Shown here piece by piece: positions 1 through 9,364 of a DNA stretch of 64,000 nt. The notes below the pieces were generated by a model. The model did not search any database and was not told the origin of the DNA. It saw nothing but the letters and a program-made list of their open reading frames with translations. The translations under genes were made by a program, and so were the position numbers. This stretch comes from Kingella oralis (GTDB lineage: Bacteria; Pseudomonadota; Gammaproteobacteria; Burkholderiales; Neisseriaceae): NCBI RefSeq assembly GCF_014054985.1, contig NZ_CP059569.1, positions 1,922,001 through 1,986,000 on the forward strand. The letters are read 5' to 3'. The stretch's first letter is position 1. Each line of letters starts with the position of its first letter.

Positions 1-55
1 GGGGGTGAACGTAGCAATTGACCGCCCTACCCTGCGCTAGGCACGGCGCGATAAA

Positions 56-95
56 AGGCAGCCTGAAAACGAGAAATCCCGTTTTCAGGCTGCCT
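56..95. terminator. Inverted DUS pair, probable terminator of the DUF2867 gene
   Basis: Two inverted DUS copies extended by AAAACG/CGTTTT form a 16-bp perfect stem (56-71 with 80-95) around an 8-base loop, 22 bases beyond the stop codon of the minus-strand gene that follows. Bases 1-55 hold no recognisable gene. Confidence 0.6.
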
Positions 96-117
96 CAATG
101 TTTACGCGATGCAAGCA

Positions 118-684
118 TCACAACCCCGCCAACGGGTCGTCAAATTTCTTTTCGGCTTTGGGTTTGGGCGGATGCTGTTTTTGGTAGCCTTTAATGTTGG
201 CGAGCATTTGCTTCATAACGATGCCGTAAAACACGTTCATAAAGAATATTTGGAAATGCCCTGTTTTGCTGTATGCCTGCCCCGACAGGGTAACATCCAG
301 CTGGGTGGGCGGCGCGCCGGCGGCGGGGCAGGTGATGTCCAGCGACAGCATAACGGCGCGGTCGTCGTTTTCCGTCATCAGCACCAGTTGGCTGTTGTTT
401 ACGCCGACTACTTGGAAAAAATCCACAAAATCGTCGGCTTTGGGCGCGCGGTCGGGGTTTTTTTCCGCAAAACCTCTGATTGCTTCGGCTTTGAGCAGAC
501 GGGCGACGGCGTTGCGGGCGCGCAGTGCGAGGGCGAATATTTTGGGCGTTTCGGAGGTGAGCGCAACGTAGGCTTCCCATGCGGTGGTGCCGCTGAGCAC
601 TTTGCCGTGGGTGCTGTCGATGCAGTCGCATTCCACTTGCGGGGCGATGAGTTGGGCTTGGCTGGGGATATGGACTTGTGCCAT
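118..684 (-). CDS. DUF2867-like protein of unknown function
   Basis: This 188-residue protein has no signal peptide and no clear membrane segment. It resembles the DUF2867 family, in which a start region carrying Asp and Trp (here DSTHGK and TAWEAY, residues about 23-40) is followed by a beta-rich C-terminal half ending in an FHxxVxxxML-like stretch. No function is established for this family. The start is supported by an AAGGAG ribosome site 7 bases upstream of the ATG. A DUS hairpin follows the stop codon. It is probably transcribed alone or with the lytic transglycosylase behind it on the same strand. The family call is from recognition, not from a search. Confidence 0.6.
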   Translation of the reverse strand: MAQVHIPSQAQLIAPQVECDCIDSTHGKVLSGTTAWEAYVALTSETPKIFALALRARNAVARLLKAEAIRGFAEKNPDRAPKADDFVDFFQVVGVNNSQLVLMTENDDRAVMLSLDITCPAAGAPPTQLDVTLSGQAYSKTGHFQIFFMNVFYGIVMKQMLANIKGYQKQHPPKPKAEKKFDDPLAGL

Positions 685-745
685 GGGAACTCCTTTTCGG
701 GGTGGTGGTCGGATGGGTTTTCAAGCTGCCTTTGGGGCGGCGCGC

Positions 746-1405
746 TTATACGGCGGTGCCTGAGGCGTTGGCGGCGGGTTGGCTGGGGGTTTGCGGCGGC
801 AGTTCGCTGCCTTGCCATTGCCAGTTGCGCTGATATGCGCCGAGCACGGCGTTGGGGTATTTCAGGCTGCCTAAGCTGCCGTTGTAGCGGGCGAGCATGC
901 GCACGAGGTTGCCGTTTTCTAGGTTGCCGTAGTGGCGCAGGATGGTGCAGCCGTAGCGCAGGTTGGTGCGCACGTCAAACAGGTTGTGGCTTTCGTTGCC
1001 GATGTAGCGTTGCCAAAAAGGCATCACTTGCATCAGCCCTTTTGCGCCCACGTTGCTGATGGCGTATTGGCGAAAGCGGCTTTCCACTTCGATTAGCCCG
1101 AGGATGATTTGCGGGTCTAGCGCAGCGCGGCTGGCTTCGTATTGAATCATCACCAGCAGGCGGCGGCGGTAAAGCTCGCTGTCGATAAAGCGGGCGAGGC
1201 GGGCGGACATTTCGTTGAGCCAGCGTTGCCCTTCGGCGGGGCGGTCAAACACGAGGCGCGGCGGGCTGGCGTTTTCAACGGATTGGCGCATGATGCTGGC
1301 AACGTCGTCGGACAGGGTTTCTTCGCGTTGCGCGCCTGCGTGCAAAAGGGCGGGGGCGGCGAGGGCGGCGGTGGTGAGGAGGAAGTGACGGCGGGTTAGG
1401 GGCAT
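746..1405 (-). CDS. Secreted lytic transglycosylase, SLT/MltE-like
   Basis: The protein has 219 residues from the chosen ATG. An N-terminal signal of twin-arginine appearance (LTRRHFLLTTAALAAPALLHA, with RR at residues 4-5) is followed by a spacer and a lysozyme-like domain. The motif ILGLIEVESRF contains the likely catalytic glutamate, and GAKGLMQVMP is the hallmark of the SLT fold. Such enzymes cleave the MurNAc-GlcNAc bond of peptidoglycan in the periplasm with formation of 1,6-anhydro-MurNAc. The reading frame is open a further 23 codons upstream, but that stretch is a translated DUS (QRQPETGK), so the internal start at 1405 is preferred. The C-terminal tail is rich in Pro, Ala and Gln and probably disordered. 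Confidence 0.85.
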   Translation of the reverse strand: MPLTRRHFLLTTAALAAPALLHAGAQREETLSDDVASIMRQSVENASPPRLVFDRPAEGQRWLNEMSARLARFIDSELYRRRLLVMIQYEASRAALDPQIILGLIEVESRFRQYAISNVGAKGLMQVMPFWQRYIGNESHNLFDVRTNLRYGCTILRHYGNLENGNLVRMLARYNGSLGSLKYPNAVLGAYQRNWQWQGSELPPQTPSQPAANASGTAV

Positions 1406-1502
1406 GGTTTGAGGTAGGGTTAGGGGTTGGGTGGGTTTGCCTGTTTCAGGCTGCCTTTGGGGCGTGAACGTCATACTGTTTACAACAATCTGAACAACGA
1501 TA

Positions 1503-1542
1503 AGGCAGCCTGAAACGTGAAAAACCGCTTTTCAGGCTGCCT
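1503..1542. terminator. Inverted DUS pair, probable terminator of tehB
   Basis: Inverted DUS copies at 1503-1515 and 1530-1542 lie 6 bases beyond the end of the minus-strand tehB gene and could fold into a hairpin. Confidence 0.55.
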
Positions 1543-1547
1543 CAGCC

Positions 1548-2426
1548 TCACGGCTTTCTTGCCAACATATTCACAAATTTAAACTGCACGGGGTTGCCGT
1601 GGGCATCTTTGGCGTGCATCGCGCCCAGTTCCTCGCGGTAGTCCAGCAGTTCCCAGCCTGCGTAGTAATCGCGCAATTCGTTTTCTTGGAAGGTGAACGA
1701 AAACGGCATCGGGCAGGGGTAATCGGGCGTGTCCATCGCGCAGACGATGAGGTTGTAGCCGCCGCTTTGCGTGTGCGCCTGCATATCGGCGATGATGGCG
1801 GGCACGCGGTCGTGTTCTAGGAACATAAAGGTTACGGTGGAGACGATAAAGCCGTAGTCCTCTTGCAGCGCGGCTTGATTGAGGTCGTATAGCTCGGTGC
1901 GGACGGGGATGCGCTCTTCGGCGGCGATTTGGGCGATGTTCGCCAGCCCATTGGGGTTGGTGTCCACGGCGGTTACGTCAAAGCCTTGCAAGGCGAGATA
2001 CAGCGCGTTGCGCCCCTGCCCTGCGCCCATGTCCAGCGTTTTGCAGGGGGCAACATGATGCTGCTCCACGGCGCGGACGACTTCGCTGTGGGTGGCGGTT
2101 AAGCCGTAGCGCAGGCGGATGTAGTGCGCGGCGGTGGTGTAGTAATCCAGTTGCACGCGCACGTCGTCGCTAGCTTGGGCAAGCCGGTATTCGCTGTCGG
2201 GCGCAAGCTGCACGCTGGGGTTTGCCGCGCACAGTTCGTGTTCGGCGAGGATGTCGTTTTGCGCGGATAGCTTGCGGATTTTCAGGCTGCCCGACAGGGC
2301 TTGATACTGCGCCCATGTGTGTTCGGGCACGCGCTGCCCTGCAAACAGTTCGGCGGGCAGGGTGGATTTGTTCCATTCGGCGAAGGCGTAAGCGATAAGC
2401 GGGGCGGTTGTGTGTGTTGGAGACAT
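1548..2426 (-). CDS. tehB: TehB-like SAM-dependent methyltransferase
   Basis: The 292-residue protein has two parts. The N-terminal part (about 1-95) resembles the small beta-rich domain fused to TehB in Neisseria and Haemophilus. The C-terminal part is a class I methyltransferase with the SAM-binding motif LDMGAGQGRNALYLA near residue 135 followed by the acidic end VTAVDTNP of the second strand. TehB proteins are cytoplasmic and take part in tellurite resistance; the natural substrate is unclear. The fused N-terminal domain makes it about 90 residues longer than the E. coli form. A DUS is read in frame as SGSLKIRK near residue 50. It stands alone between DUS hairpins. Confidence 0.85.
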   Translation of the reverse strand: MSPTHTTAPLIAYAFAEWNKSTLPAELFAGQRVPEHTWAQYQALSGSLKIRKLSAQNDILAEHELCAANPSVQLAPDSEYRLAQASDDVRVQLDYYTTAAHYIRLRYGLTATHSEVVRAVEQHHVAPCKTLDMGAGQGRNALYLALQGFDVTAVDTNPNGLANIAQIAAEERIPVRTELYDLNQAALQEDYGFIVSTVTFMFLEHDRVPAIIADMQAHTQSGGYNLIVCAMDTPDYPCPMPFSFTFQENELRDYYAGWELLDYREELGAMHAKDAHGNPVQFKFVNMLARKP

Positions 2427-2626
2427 GATGGGAGGCGATGTGAACGTTTGTTTAGAAGAGTGAATTATATAGGTTTTTTGCTTGGCTGAGAAAGGGGCGG
2501 GTGTGGTTTTCAGGCTGCCTTATCGCATTCTAGGCAGCCTGAAAGACGATTCATTCAATCAAAAAACATTAGGCGCAACGGCAAGCGGTTTTTGTTTTTC
2601 AGGCTGCCTTTGGTGTTCTACAAAAG

Positions 2627-2664
2627 GTTTTCAGGCTGCCTCATTCCCCAAAGGCAGCCTGAAA
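2627..2664 (-). terminator. Inverted DUS pair after lysO, in a cluster of five DUS copies
   Basis: Five DUS copies lie between 2507 and 2664 in alternating orientation. The last two form an inverted pair directly beyond the stop codon of the LysO-type gene and could act as its terminator. No gene is seen between 2427 and 2666. Confidence 0.5.
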
Positions 2665-2666
2665 AG

Positions 2667-3575
2667 CTACTTCACCGCCGAAAACACCACCATCAAAATC
2701 GGCGCGGCAAGGTTCACGATAAACCCAAAACTAATCGCCACAGGCACAGCCGCCAAACCGCCCGATTGCTGGATAACAGGCAGCGTAAAATCCAAGCTGG
2801 TCGCCCCGCCGATGCCCACCGCCGCGCTGGGAAACCGCCGCATAATCATCGGGATGAACACCAGCGCAAACAATTCGCGCAGCAAATCGTTCAGCAGGGC
2901 AACGCTGCCCCACTGCGCCCCATACGCGCTGGTAATGACAATGCCCGAAAGCGAATACCAGCCATAGCCCGACGACATCGCCAAGCCCTGCGCCAACGAT
3001 ATTTCAGGCTGCATCCACGCAAAGAGGCAGCCTGAAACTGCGCAAGAAAGCATAAACACCAGCGCCGTTTGCCAACCGCGCCGATTGAGCAACACTTGGC
3101 GCAGCGCAATGCCGCCGCCGCGCAACTGCATCCCCACCACAAAAATCAGCAGCATCAGCGCGCCCGTTGCCGCAAAATCGGGCGGCAGCCACGCCCGCGG
3201 CAGCAGCCTGCCGATGGCCACGCCCAACGCCACCACCGCCACCTGTTTGATGCCGCCCGTCATGTCCACGCGATGCGTGCCTTGCGCCGCCTGCGTGCGC
3301 GGCTGCCACGGAAACACGCCGTCAAACGCGCACAGCATGGCAAGATTGCAGCCAGTCAGCAGCGTAAACAGCAACGCCACGCGCAGCGCGATGTCGTTCA
3401 ACAGCGACCACAGCCCGCCCACCTGCGCCAAGCCGATACCGATAAGCAGCAAAATCACATACACCAGCCACACCAGCATGCGGTCCAGCATTTTCAGATA
3501 CGGCTTGGGCAGGGGGATGGCAAAGCCGACAAACATGGGCGTGAGTACCAGCACAAGCGTTTTGATGCTTTCCAT
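2667..3575 (-). CDS. lysO: LysO family lysine exporter
   Basis: This 302-residue hydrophobic protein has about eight predicted membrane segments, starting with TLVLVLTPMFVGFAI at residues 6-20. It resembles LysO (YbjE, DUF340), an inner-membrane exporter of lysine and toxic lysine analogues. A polar loop near residues 85-110 separates two halves. E. coli LysO is of similar length (about 299 residues), so the gene appears complete. A DUS within the gene is read as SGCLFAWMQPE. Its start lies about 50 bases from the divergent promoter of the tRNA gene. No regulatory site for lysine (for example an L box) is seen. Confidence 0.8.
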   Translation of the reverse strand: MESIKTLVLVLTPMFVGFAIPLPKPYLKMLDRMLVWLVYVILLLIGIGLAQVGGLWSLLNDIALRVALLFTLLTGCNLAMLCAFDGVFPWQPRTQAAQGTHRVDMTGGIKQVAVVALGVAIGRLLPRAWLPPDFAATGALMLLIFVVGMQLRGGGIALRQVLLNRRGWQTALVFMLSCAVSGCLFAWMQPEISLAQGLAMSSGYGWYSLSGIVITSAYGAQWGSVALLNDLLRELFALVFIPMIMRRFPSAAVGIGGATSLDFTLPVIQQSGGLAAVPVAISFGFIVNLAAPILMVVFSAVK

Positions 3576-3625
3576 ATCCCTTCCTTGCGCAAAAGGGGGC
3601 GATTATACTGCTTTGCGCCGCCAAC

Positions 3626-3654
3626 TTGTCGGCAGCCTGAAAACCCCCTATAAT
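3626..3654 (+). promoter_or_regulatory. Sigma-70 promoter of the tRNA-Ile2 gene
   Basis: TTGTCG (3626-3631) and a perfect TATAAT (3649-3654) are separated by 17 bases. The -10 box ends 18 bases before the tRNA. A DUS lies inside the spacer. Confidence 0.75.
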
Positions 3655-3672
3655 TCGCGTTTTTTCTAACTC

Positions 3673-4830
<1,158 letters not shown>

Positions 4831-5052
4831 TGTTGTCTACTCCTGCTGCGAGCCAATGCCTGCACGGATTGATTTTCAGCTTCGGCAATGAGCGCGTCAA
4901 GATGGATTTTGCGGATGCAATAGCTACGCCCGATTTTGGCGGCAACGAGTTTGCCGCTGCGTATCATTTCGCGCACCGTTTCGGAGTGGCATTTGAGATA
5001 GGCAGCGGCTTGGGCGACGTTGTAGGTTTCGCTATTCACTTACGCTTCCTTT

Positions 5053-5547
5053 CTATCGGCTCACTACGATTACAATCGTCAGCAAAACGCTTTGTACAAC
5101 AAAACCCAGTAGCAAAAGCGTTTTCAGGCTGCCTGAAAACCGTGTCCAGTGTTGCTGGATATGCTGCTGGGTTTGTTGTTGCAAACGTTGGCTAATTTGG
5201 TTGTACAAATTGGTTTCATTTTCTTGCTGCGATTTGGCATTGCTGGCAAGAATCTCTTTAATAATTTCCGCTTTGAGCTCTTGCAGCTCTTCGCTGGCTT
5301 CAATAATCGGCGTGGCAGTTTCGGTTAGGGCAGCCTGAAAATGGGCTATATCGTGTTGGAACTGTGCGATTTGCTGCTTTTGGATGTTTTCCATTACGGT
5401 CGCAAACATGGCTTGCATGATTAACATATCGCGGATGGATACATCATGCGGTTCAACTTTCAACCCTGCGCGGTGATAAACCGCCGTGCTGATTTCATCG
5501 GCATTCAAGAGTTTCAGCTTCGTGTTAGGTTTTGCATCTGCATTCAT
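5053..5547 (-). CDS. TraM-like conjugal transfer protein
   Basis: The 164-residue protein has a polar N-terminal half, a long Gln- and Glu-rich stretch likely to be coiled coil (about 60-135), and a single C-terminal membrane segment (LLLLGFVVQSVLLTIVIVV). This layout, and its place directly after a TraL-like gene, match TraM of IncP plasmids, whose role in transfer is accessory. Its start overlaps the end of the TraL-like gene by 4 bases (ATGA), so the two are translationally coupled. A DUS is read as FSGSLKTLL just before the membrane segment. The call rests on synteny and architecture rather than strong sequence identity. Confidence 0.6.
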   Translation of the reverse strand: MNADAKPNTKLKLLNADEISTAVYHRAGLKVEPHDVSIRDMLIMQAMFATVMENIQKQQIAQFQHDIAHFQAALTETATPIIEASEELQELKAEIIKEILASNAKSQQENETNLYNQISQRLQQQTQQHIQQHWTRFSGSLKTLLLLGFVVQSVLLTIVIVVSR

Positions 5548-6329
5548 GCTGGCTTATCCGCTTCGGGCAAAGTGTGTTTCTTGTGCCACGCTTGGCTGGC
5601 AAGAAAAGGCACTCGGTCTAACTCCGCCCAAATGATGTTGCGAAACTCTGCTAAACGGGTGCGCGTCCAACGTCCAAAATCAGCACTTTTAGCAACTTCA
5701 TGGAACGTAGCATTGTGTTCTGTCATTTGTTTAATATCATCGCCATAGGTATCTGCATTCATTACTGGAATGCGAACAATGCCTGCAATTTTGTTGCGGT
5801 AGGCATTGCAAATTTCAAACTCTTCAAACGGTTTACCTTGTTCTTGAATCTCACCATGTAAATGCTCATTGAGCCAAACAACAACTTGCGCATCAATGCT
5901 ACTTAACACCCGCGCCAAACCTTTGATACATTCATTTTTCGCTTGCCCACCATTCAGCGGAACGTGCATCACCATGCGCACATTTTCATTGATTAACATC
6001 GCATCCACATTCGCTTCGGCGATATAGGTCATCAACGGGTCAAAAGTAGATGTGCCTGTATCAATCACAGCAATGCCCTTATCATCAATTAAAGTGTCTA
6101 ACAAACCGTCAAATTTTTTGATGTTAATCACAGGGCGGTCATCCGCTTTAATATTGATGTATTTAGCCTTTAATGCTTTATATTCCGCAAAAGTTGCGTT
6201 ATCAGGGTCGGTGTCAAAGCAAAAAAGCTTGTCTTCCGCACGGTCTTGCAAATATTGCGCCAACAACATAGCTACAAAGGATTTGCCTACGCCACCTTTG
6301 GATTGGGTAACAAAATGCACTTCTTTCAT
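5544..6329 (-). CDS. TraL-like ParA-family ATPase of conjugal transfer
   Basis: The 261-residue protein starts with a deviant Walker A motif (TQSKGGVGKSFVA, residues about 8-20) followed by FCFDTDPDNATFAEYKAL and AVIDTGTSTFDPL, the Walker A' and B regions of ParA/MinD ATPases. The DTDPxNATFxxYKAL stretch and the later VVWLNEHLHG and AYRNKIAGIVRIP stretches match IncP TraL. TraL is a cytoplasmic accessory of the IncP transfer region, encoded between traK and traM. Here the TraM-like gene follows with a 4-base overlap, and a TrbM-like gene lies upstream. No TraK-like gene or oriT could be recognised nearby. Confidence 0.75.
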   Translation of the reverse strand: MKEVHFVTQSKGGVGKSFVAMLLAQYLQDRAEDKLFCFDTDPDNATFAEYKALKAKYINIKADDRPVINIKKFDGLLDTLIDDKGIAVIDTGTSTFDPLMTYIAEANVDAMLINENVRMVMHVPLNGGQAKNECIKGLARVLSSIDAQVVVWLNEHLHGEIQEQGKPFEEFEICNAYRNKIAGIVRIPVMNADTYGDDIKQMTEHNATFHEVAKSADFGRWTRTRLAEFRNIIWAELDRVPFLASQAWHKKHTLPEADKPA

Positions 6330-6543
6330 TTCAAAACCTCTCTAAGTTCAAATTTAAATTCAAAATCAACAATCAAATGATTATTCACAAGAAAAAAACC
6401 ACTTTGAGCTCGGAAATGGTTTTTGCATTGTGAACAACAGCATTCAGGCAGCCTGAAAGCAAAAAAAGCCGCCAACGATATGCCCATCGTGGCGGCGTAA
6501 AGCGCTACGGAAGAAGAAACAAACCGCAGCAGGAGTTAAATCT

Positions 6544-6786
6544 TTATCTTTTCTTACTAGCGAATCGCACAAACTGCACCACAACAGCAAGAATCCCCAC
6601 AACTCCACAACCCATCAGCAACTTTACCAAAGTTACTTTGGTATCTATGGATATATCAAAGCAAATAACGAGTGCAGAACCTATTACTGCAGCCAACAAA
6701 ATAGCTGCTGCATTTGAATAAAATTCGCGCAAGGTTTGCTTATAGTGGTGTATATCGCATGATATTTTCTCTTCAGTAGTTTTCAT
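6544..6786 (-). CDS. Small membrane protein, unknown
   Basis: The 80-residue protein has a charged N terminus of about 25 residues and two hydrophobic segments (AAAILLAAVIGSALVICF and LLMGCGVVGILAVVVQFV), ending in ASKKR. I do not recognise a family. It lies between the TrbM-like and TraL-like genes on the same strand, 25 bases after the former, so it is probably part of the same transfer operon. The 214 bases between it and the TraL-like gene hold one DUS and no gene. Confidence 0.55.
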   Translation of the reverse strand: MKTTEEKISCDIHHYKQTLREFYSNAAAILLAAVIGSALVICFDISIDTKVTLVKLLMGCGVVGILAVVVQFVRFASKKR

Positions 6787-6811
6787 GTATTCGCCTTTTC
6801 TTAGTGTTACT

Positions 6812-7396
6812 TTACTGCCCTACATCCACCCATTTGCCCCCTTGTTTCGGGTCGCCCACATATTTCACGGTGTCGCTTACGCGCGTCCATTCGTGGTTGT
6901 GATAGGCGGAGCAGTAGGATGGTTTGGCATTGAGCACCACCACTTTTTGCACATCTTGGCACTCTTGCACGGGTTTGCGATTGCCCCTGCTGCCCATAAC
7001 GCTTTTATTGGCAACCGGTTTGCACTCGCGCACGGCAATGGTGCGACGCATCACACGATTTAACTCTTGGGCATCGCATCGCCCTGCACCATTTGCCAAG
7101 GCGCGATTTAACTCTTTAATGCCCTTCTCGCCAGATGTGGGGCAAAGGTTCAAAAAGTTCTCCCGCGCTTGAATTGTTTTGTGCGGTTTCTTGTGATGAA
7201 TGCTGAAATAGCGTTGCAAAGACGGATTGCACTCGCTGGGGCGAGTGCCACTGGATAAGCACAAAATGGCTTCGCAGGCGAGTTTAGTGTCGCCTGTAAG
7301 CAAATCAGGCTGGGTTGCGGGGTTGGCGGGCGCAGCGGATGCTATGCCGGGTGCGAGCAGCGCGGCAGTTAATAGAATGGCGAGTTTGGATTTCAT
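6812..7396 (-). CDS. TrbM-like conjugal transfer protein, secreted
   Basis: The 194-residue protein has a signal peptide (KLAILLTAALLAPGIASA, residues about 4-21) and a Cys-rich mature part. The stretch CEAILCLSSGTRPSECNPSL near residue 40 followed by ARENFLNLCP is the hallmark of the TrbM/KikA family of IncP and related plasmids. These are periplasmic accessory proteins of mating-pair formation; the exact activity is unknown. The even number of Cys fits disulfides. It is the first gene of the leftward transfer group (TrbM-like, small membrane protein, TraL-like, TraM-like, HTH, integrase). Confidence 0.8.
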   Translation of the reverse strand: MKSKLAILLTAALLAPGIASAAPANPATQPDLLTGDTKLACEAILCLSSGTRPSECNPSLQRYFSIHHKKPHKTIQARENFLNLCPTSGEKGIKELNRALANGAGRCDAQELNRVMRRTIAVRECKPVANKSVMGSRGNRKPVQECQDVQKVVVLNAKPSYCSAYHNHEWTRVSDTVKYVGDPKQGGKWVDVGQ

Positions 7397-8530
7397 AATA
7401 ATCTCCTAGTTGAGAAAAAGGAAAGGCAGCCTGAAATCGATGTATTGATTTTCAGACCGCCTGAAAGGGGGTATCGCTGCCACAATGTTTTTCGGTTTTC
7501 CACGACCGCACACAATGTTTTGGCTTTCCACTGCCGTTGGGGTGGCTTTGATACCCGTTGAAAACATAAAAGTAGTTTGAAAAACCAAAATTCTCAAACT
7601 ACCCAAGAAAGGCGAGCATCTAACCGTCCGTGTTAAGATTAAGTTTCCTAATCTCAAACCTTTTCACACAACAGAAAGATGCCCATGGAAAATGGATGAA
7701 TATCCATCACCCAAGCCATAATAAGACCATGAATACGAGTTCTAAAATAAAATGAGCAACTAAAAAGAGAATAATGATTTCTGCGACCATATTTAGCCAA
7801 GTGCTATTAAGAGCCAGCAATACAGCCGACTTAATATTAAATCTCTTCAATCTCATCCATGTATCCCCTCAAACATTCCCACACCCAAACCAGCTTCAAC
7901 CAGCCCAAACAGGTTTGGGTGTGAAAACCACTCAAAAACGATTTTCAGGCTGCCACTAAAACTCAAAAACCCAAAAGTAGCCTGAAACCGTTTGCTATGA
8001 AAAACAAATCCCCAGCCGAGCGCAAAACACGCCACGGCAAAGGGTGCGCAGGCTATGCCCGAAGGCAGGGAAACTGCGTTAGGGCGCGTCCGTAGATTTG
8101 CCCCACATCGCGGATACGCCGCAATTAAAAGATACGTCCAACTGCCGCCTGTTCACGGACGCACTCGCGCTACCCGTATGCACGGCATTCTGATTAAGGC
8201 GGATTGGATGCCGCCTGCAACCTTTGATACGCATTTCACCGATAAGCCACACAAGATTAGCCGCGTTTCATAGCGAAAAAATTTCTGCCGAGCCACAAAA
8301 AGAAGCCGCGCAAAAAGACGAAAGGAGCGCGCCAATCTTGATAAAGACCAAGCATCGGGTGGTTGATACGTTTGCCGAATTGTTAAAGAACTGGGGTACT
8401 GCTTTGATATGTGAAATTTTAAGATAACTTAAATAATAGCGCAAGTATTATTTTAAGATTTCTTAAATTTAATTTTACGGTGTTGTTTTTACGCGATTTC
8501 GGGCAAAGGGAAATAGGCAGATGGCAAATT
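7397..8530. other. Long island region without a recognised gene
   Basis: No convincing coding sequence is seen over about 1.1 kb. It contains a DUS at 7425-7437, an imperfect direct repeat of 26-28 bases (7481-7508 and 7511-7536), DUS-like remnants at 7940-7990, and two palindromic operator-like sites at 8418-8467. A 72-codon frame at 8055-8273 is rich in Arg and matches nothing I recognise; it may be debris of a larger gene. The segment may have held an origin of transfer or a regulatory region for the leftward transfer genes, but no IncP-type nic site was recognised. Confidence 0.5.
8418..8467. promoter_or_regulatory. Pair of palindromic operators TTTAAG-N4-CTTAAA
   Basis: Perfect palindromes TTTAAG-ATAA-CTTAAA (8418-8433) and TTTAAG-ATTT-CTTAAA (8452-8467) have centres 34 bases apart. 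Between them lies a further inverted repeat (AATAATA...TATTATT, 8432-8452). The same motif, less perfect, occurs twice in the gap between the CI-like and Cro-like genes (10060-10099), so these sites may bind the same repressor. The controlled promoter is not clear; the leftward transfer genes start about 1 kb away. Confidence 0.55.
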
Positions 8531-8584
8531 TTCTTATATTGAAATAAGAAAATGCTTGACCGCATAAGATTATTATCTTATAAT
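8531..8584 (+). promoter_or_regulatory. Toxin-antitoxin promoter with two operator palindromes
   Basis: TTGACC (8556-8561) and TATAAT (8579-8584) are separated by 17 bases, a near-consensus sigma-70 promoter. A perfect palindrome ATAAGAT-TATT-ATCTTAT (8564-8581) lies between and over the boxes. A second one, TTCTTAT-ATTGAA-ATAAGAA (8531-8550), lies just upstream. Both share the half-site ATAAGA. This is the usual layout for autoregulation by an antitoxin or toxin-antitoxin complex. Confidence 0.75.
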
Positions 8585-8617
8585 TTATGCTGTGATTAAC
8601 AATGTAGAAAGGCAGTT

Positions 8618-8901
8618 ATGGAGAACAATGTTGTTTGGCATCCAAGAGCAACGCGCCAATTTTTAAAAATAGATAGGCGCTACCGCGCGGCAATAGAAGC
8701 AAAAGTCGCCATGTTGAAAGATTTTCCCTTTCTTGATGGCTTTTATTTAGACGTAAAGCAGACGTAAAGCATTTGAGCGGCAAGCAGTATCGGATAAGAC
8801 ACGGCGATTACCGTATATTCTTTGAAGTAATAGATGGTGAGCCGAAAATCATCAATATTATGCAAGTGAAACGGCGCACCACAACAACCTACAAGCATTA
8901 A
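8618..8901 (+). pseudogene. RelE/ParE-like toxin gene broken by an 11-bp tandem duplication
   Basis: From the ATG at 8618 the frame encodes 44 residues of a RelE/ParE-like toxin (WHPRATRQFLKIDRRYRAAI) and then meets a perfect tandem duplication of GACGTAAAGCA (8750-8760 and 8761-8771), which shifts the frame to a stop at 8765-8767. If one copy is removed, the frame continues as HLSGKQYRIRHGDYRIFFEV and IINIMQVKRRT to a stop at 8901, giving about 90 residues, the normal length for this family. These toxins cleave ribosome-bound mRNA or inhibit gyrase. The antitoxin gene follows 47 bases later and is intact. The promoter with palindromic operators is also intact. Confidence 0.85.
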
Positions 8902-8948
8902 CCAATCAGCAGGGCGCAAGCCCTGCCTTAACAAAGGAAGCCTAAAAT

Positions 8949-9317
8949 ATGAACGTACAATACATTCACGACAAACACGGCGAAACTCAATTTGTAATTT
9001 TGCCTATTGATGAATACCGCCGTTTAATTGACGATAATAGCGATGAAAAATGGGAAGACATCCCTAGTAAGGCGACTGAGTTTGACGATGTAACCATTCC
9101 CCATGATATTGTAAAAATCATGAGCGAAAAAGAAGTTAGCGCAATCGCAGCATGGCGCATCTATCGTGGTTTAACCCAAGCGCAAGCCGCAGAAAAAGCA
9201 GGTATCAGCCAAGCTGCGCTCTCTCAAATTGAGAAAGTGGGAACAAGACCACAAGCAAAAACACGCGAGCAATTCGCTGCTATTTATGATTGCTTACCCA
9301 ATCAACTTGCACTTTAA
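8949..9317 (+). CDS. HTH antitoxin of the RelE-like pair
   Basis: The 122-residue protein has an N-terminal part resembling Phd/YefM-type or YhhG-type antitoxins (FVILPIDEYRRLIDD, about 17-31), which would wrap the toxin, and a C-terminal XRE helix-turn-helix domain (YRGLTQAQAAEKAGISQAALSQIE, about 75-98, in parts) for operator binding. The order toxin then antitoxin resembles HigBA-type modules. An AAGGAAG ribosome site lies just upstream. With the toxin broken, its remaining role would be repression of its own promoter, or protection against a related toxin elsewhere. Confidence 0.85.
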   Translation: MNVQYIHDKHGETQFVILPIDEYRRLIDDNSDEKWEDIPSKATEFDDVTIPHDIVKIMSEKEVSAIAAWRIYRGLTQAQAAEKAGISQAALSQIEKVGTRPQAKTREQFAAIYDCLPNQLAL

Positions 9318-9326
9318 GCGCAATTA

Positions 9327-9360
9327 AAAGGCAGCCTGAAAATGTTTTCAGGCTGCCTTT
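9327..9360. terminator. Strong bidirectional DUS terminator
   Basis: A perfect 16-bp stem made from two inverted DUS copies with only two unpaired bases between, flanked by A and T runs. It lies between the converging antitoxin gene (stop at 9317) and the CI-like gene (stop at 9365) and can serve both. Confidence 0.85.
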
Positions 9361-9364
9361 TTAC

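Noticed and set aside
8055..8273. A 72-codon gene in the island
   Set aside because: There is no ribosome site and no family match, and codons look atypical; it is more likely debris.
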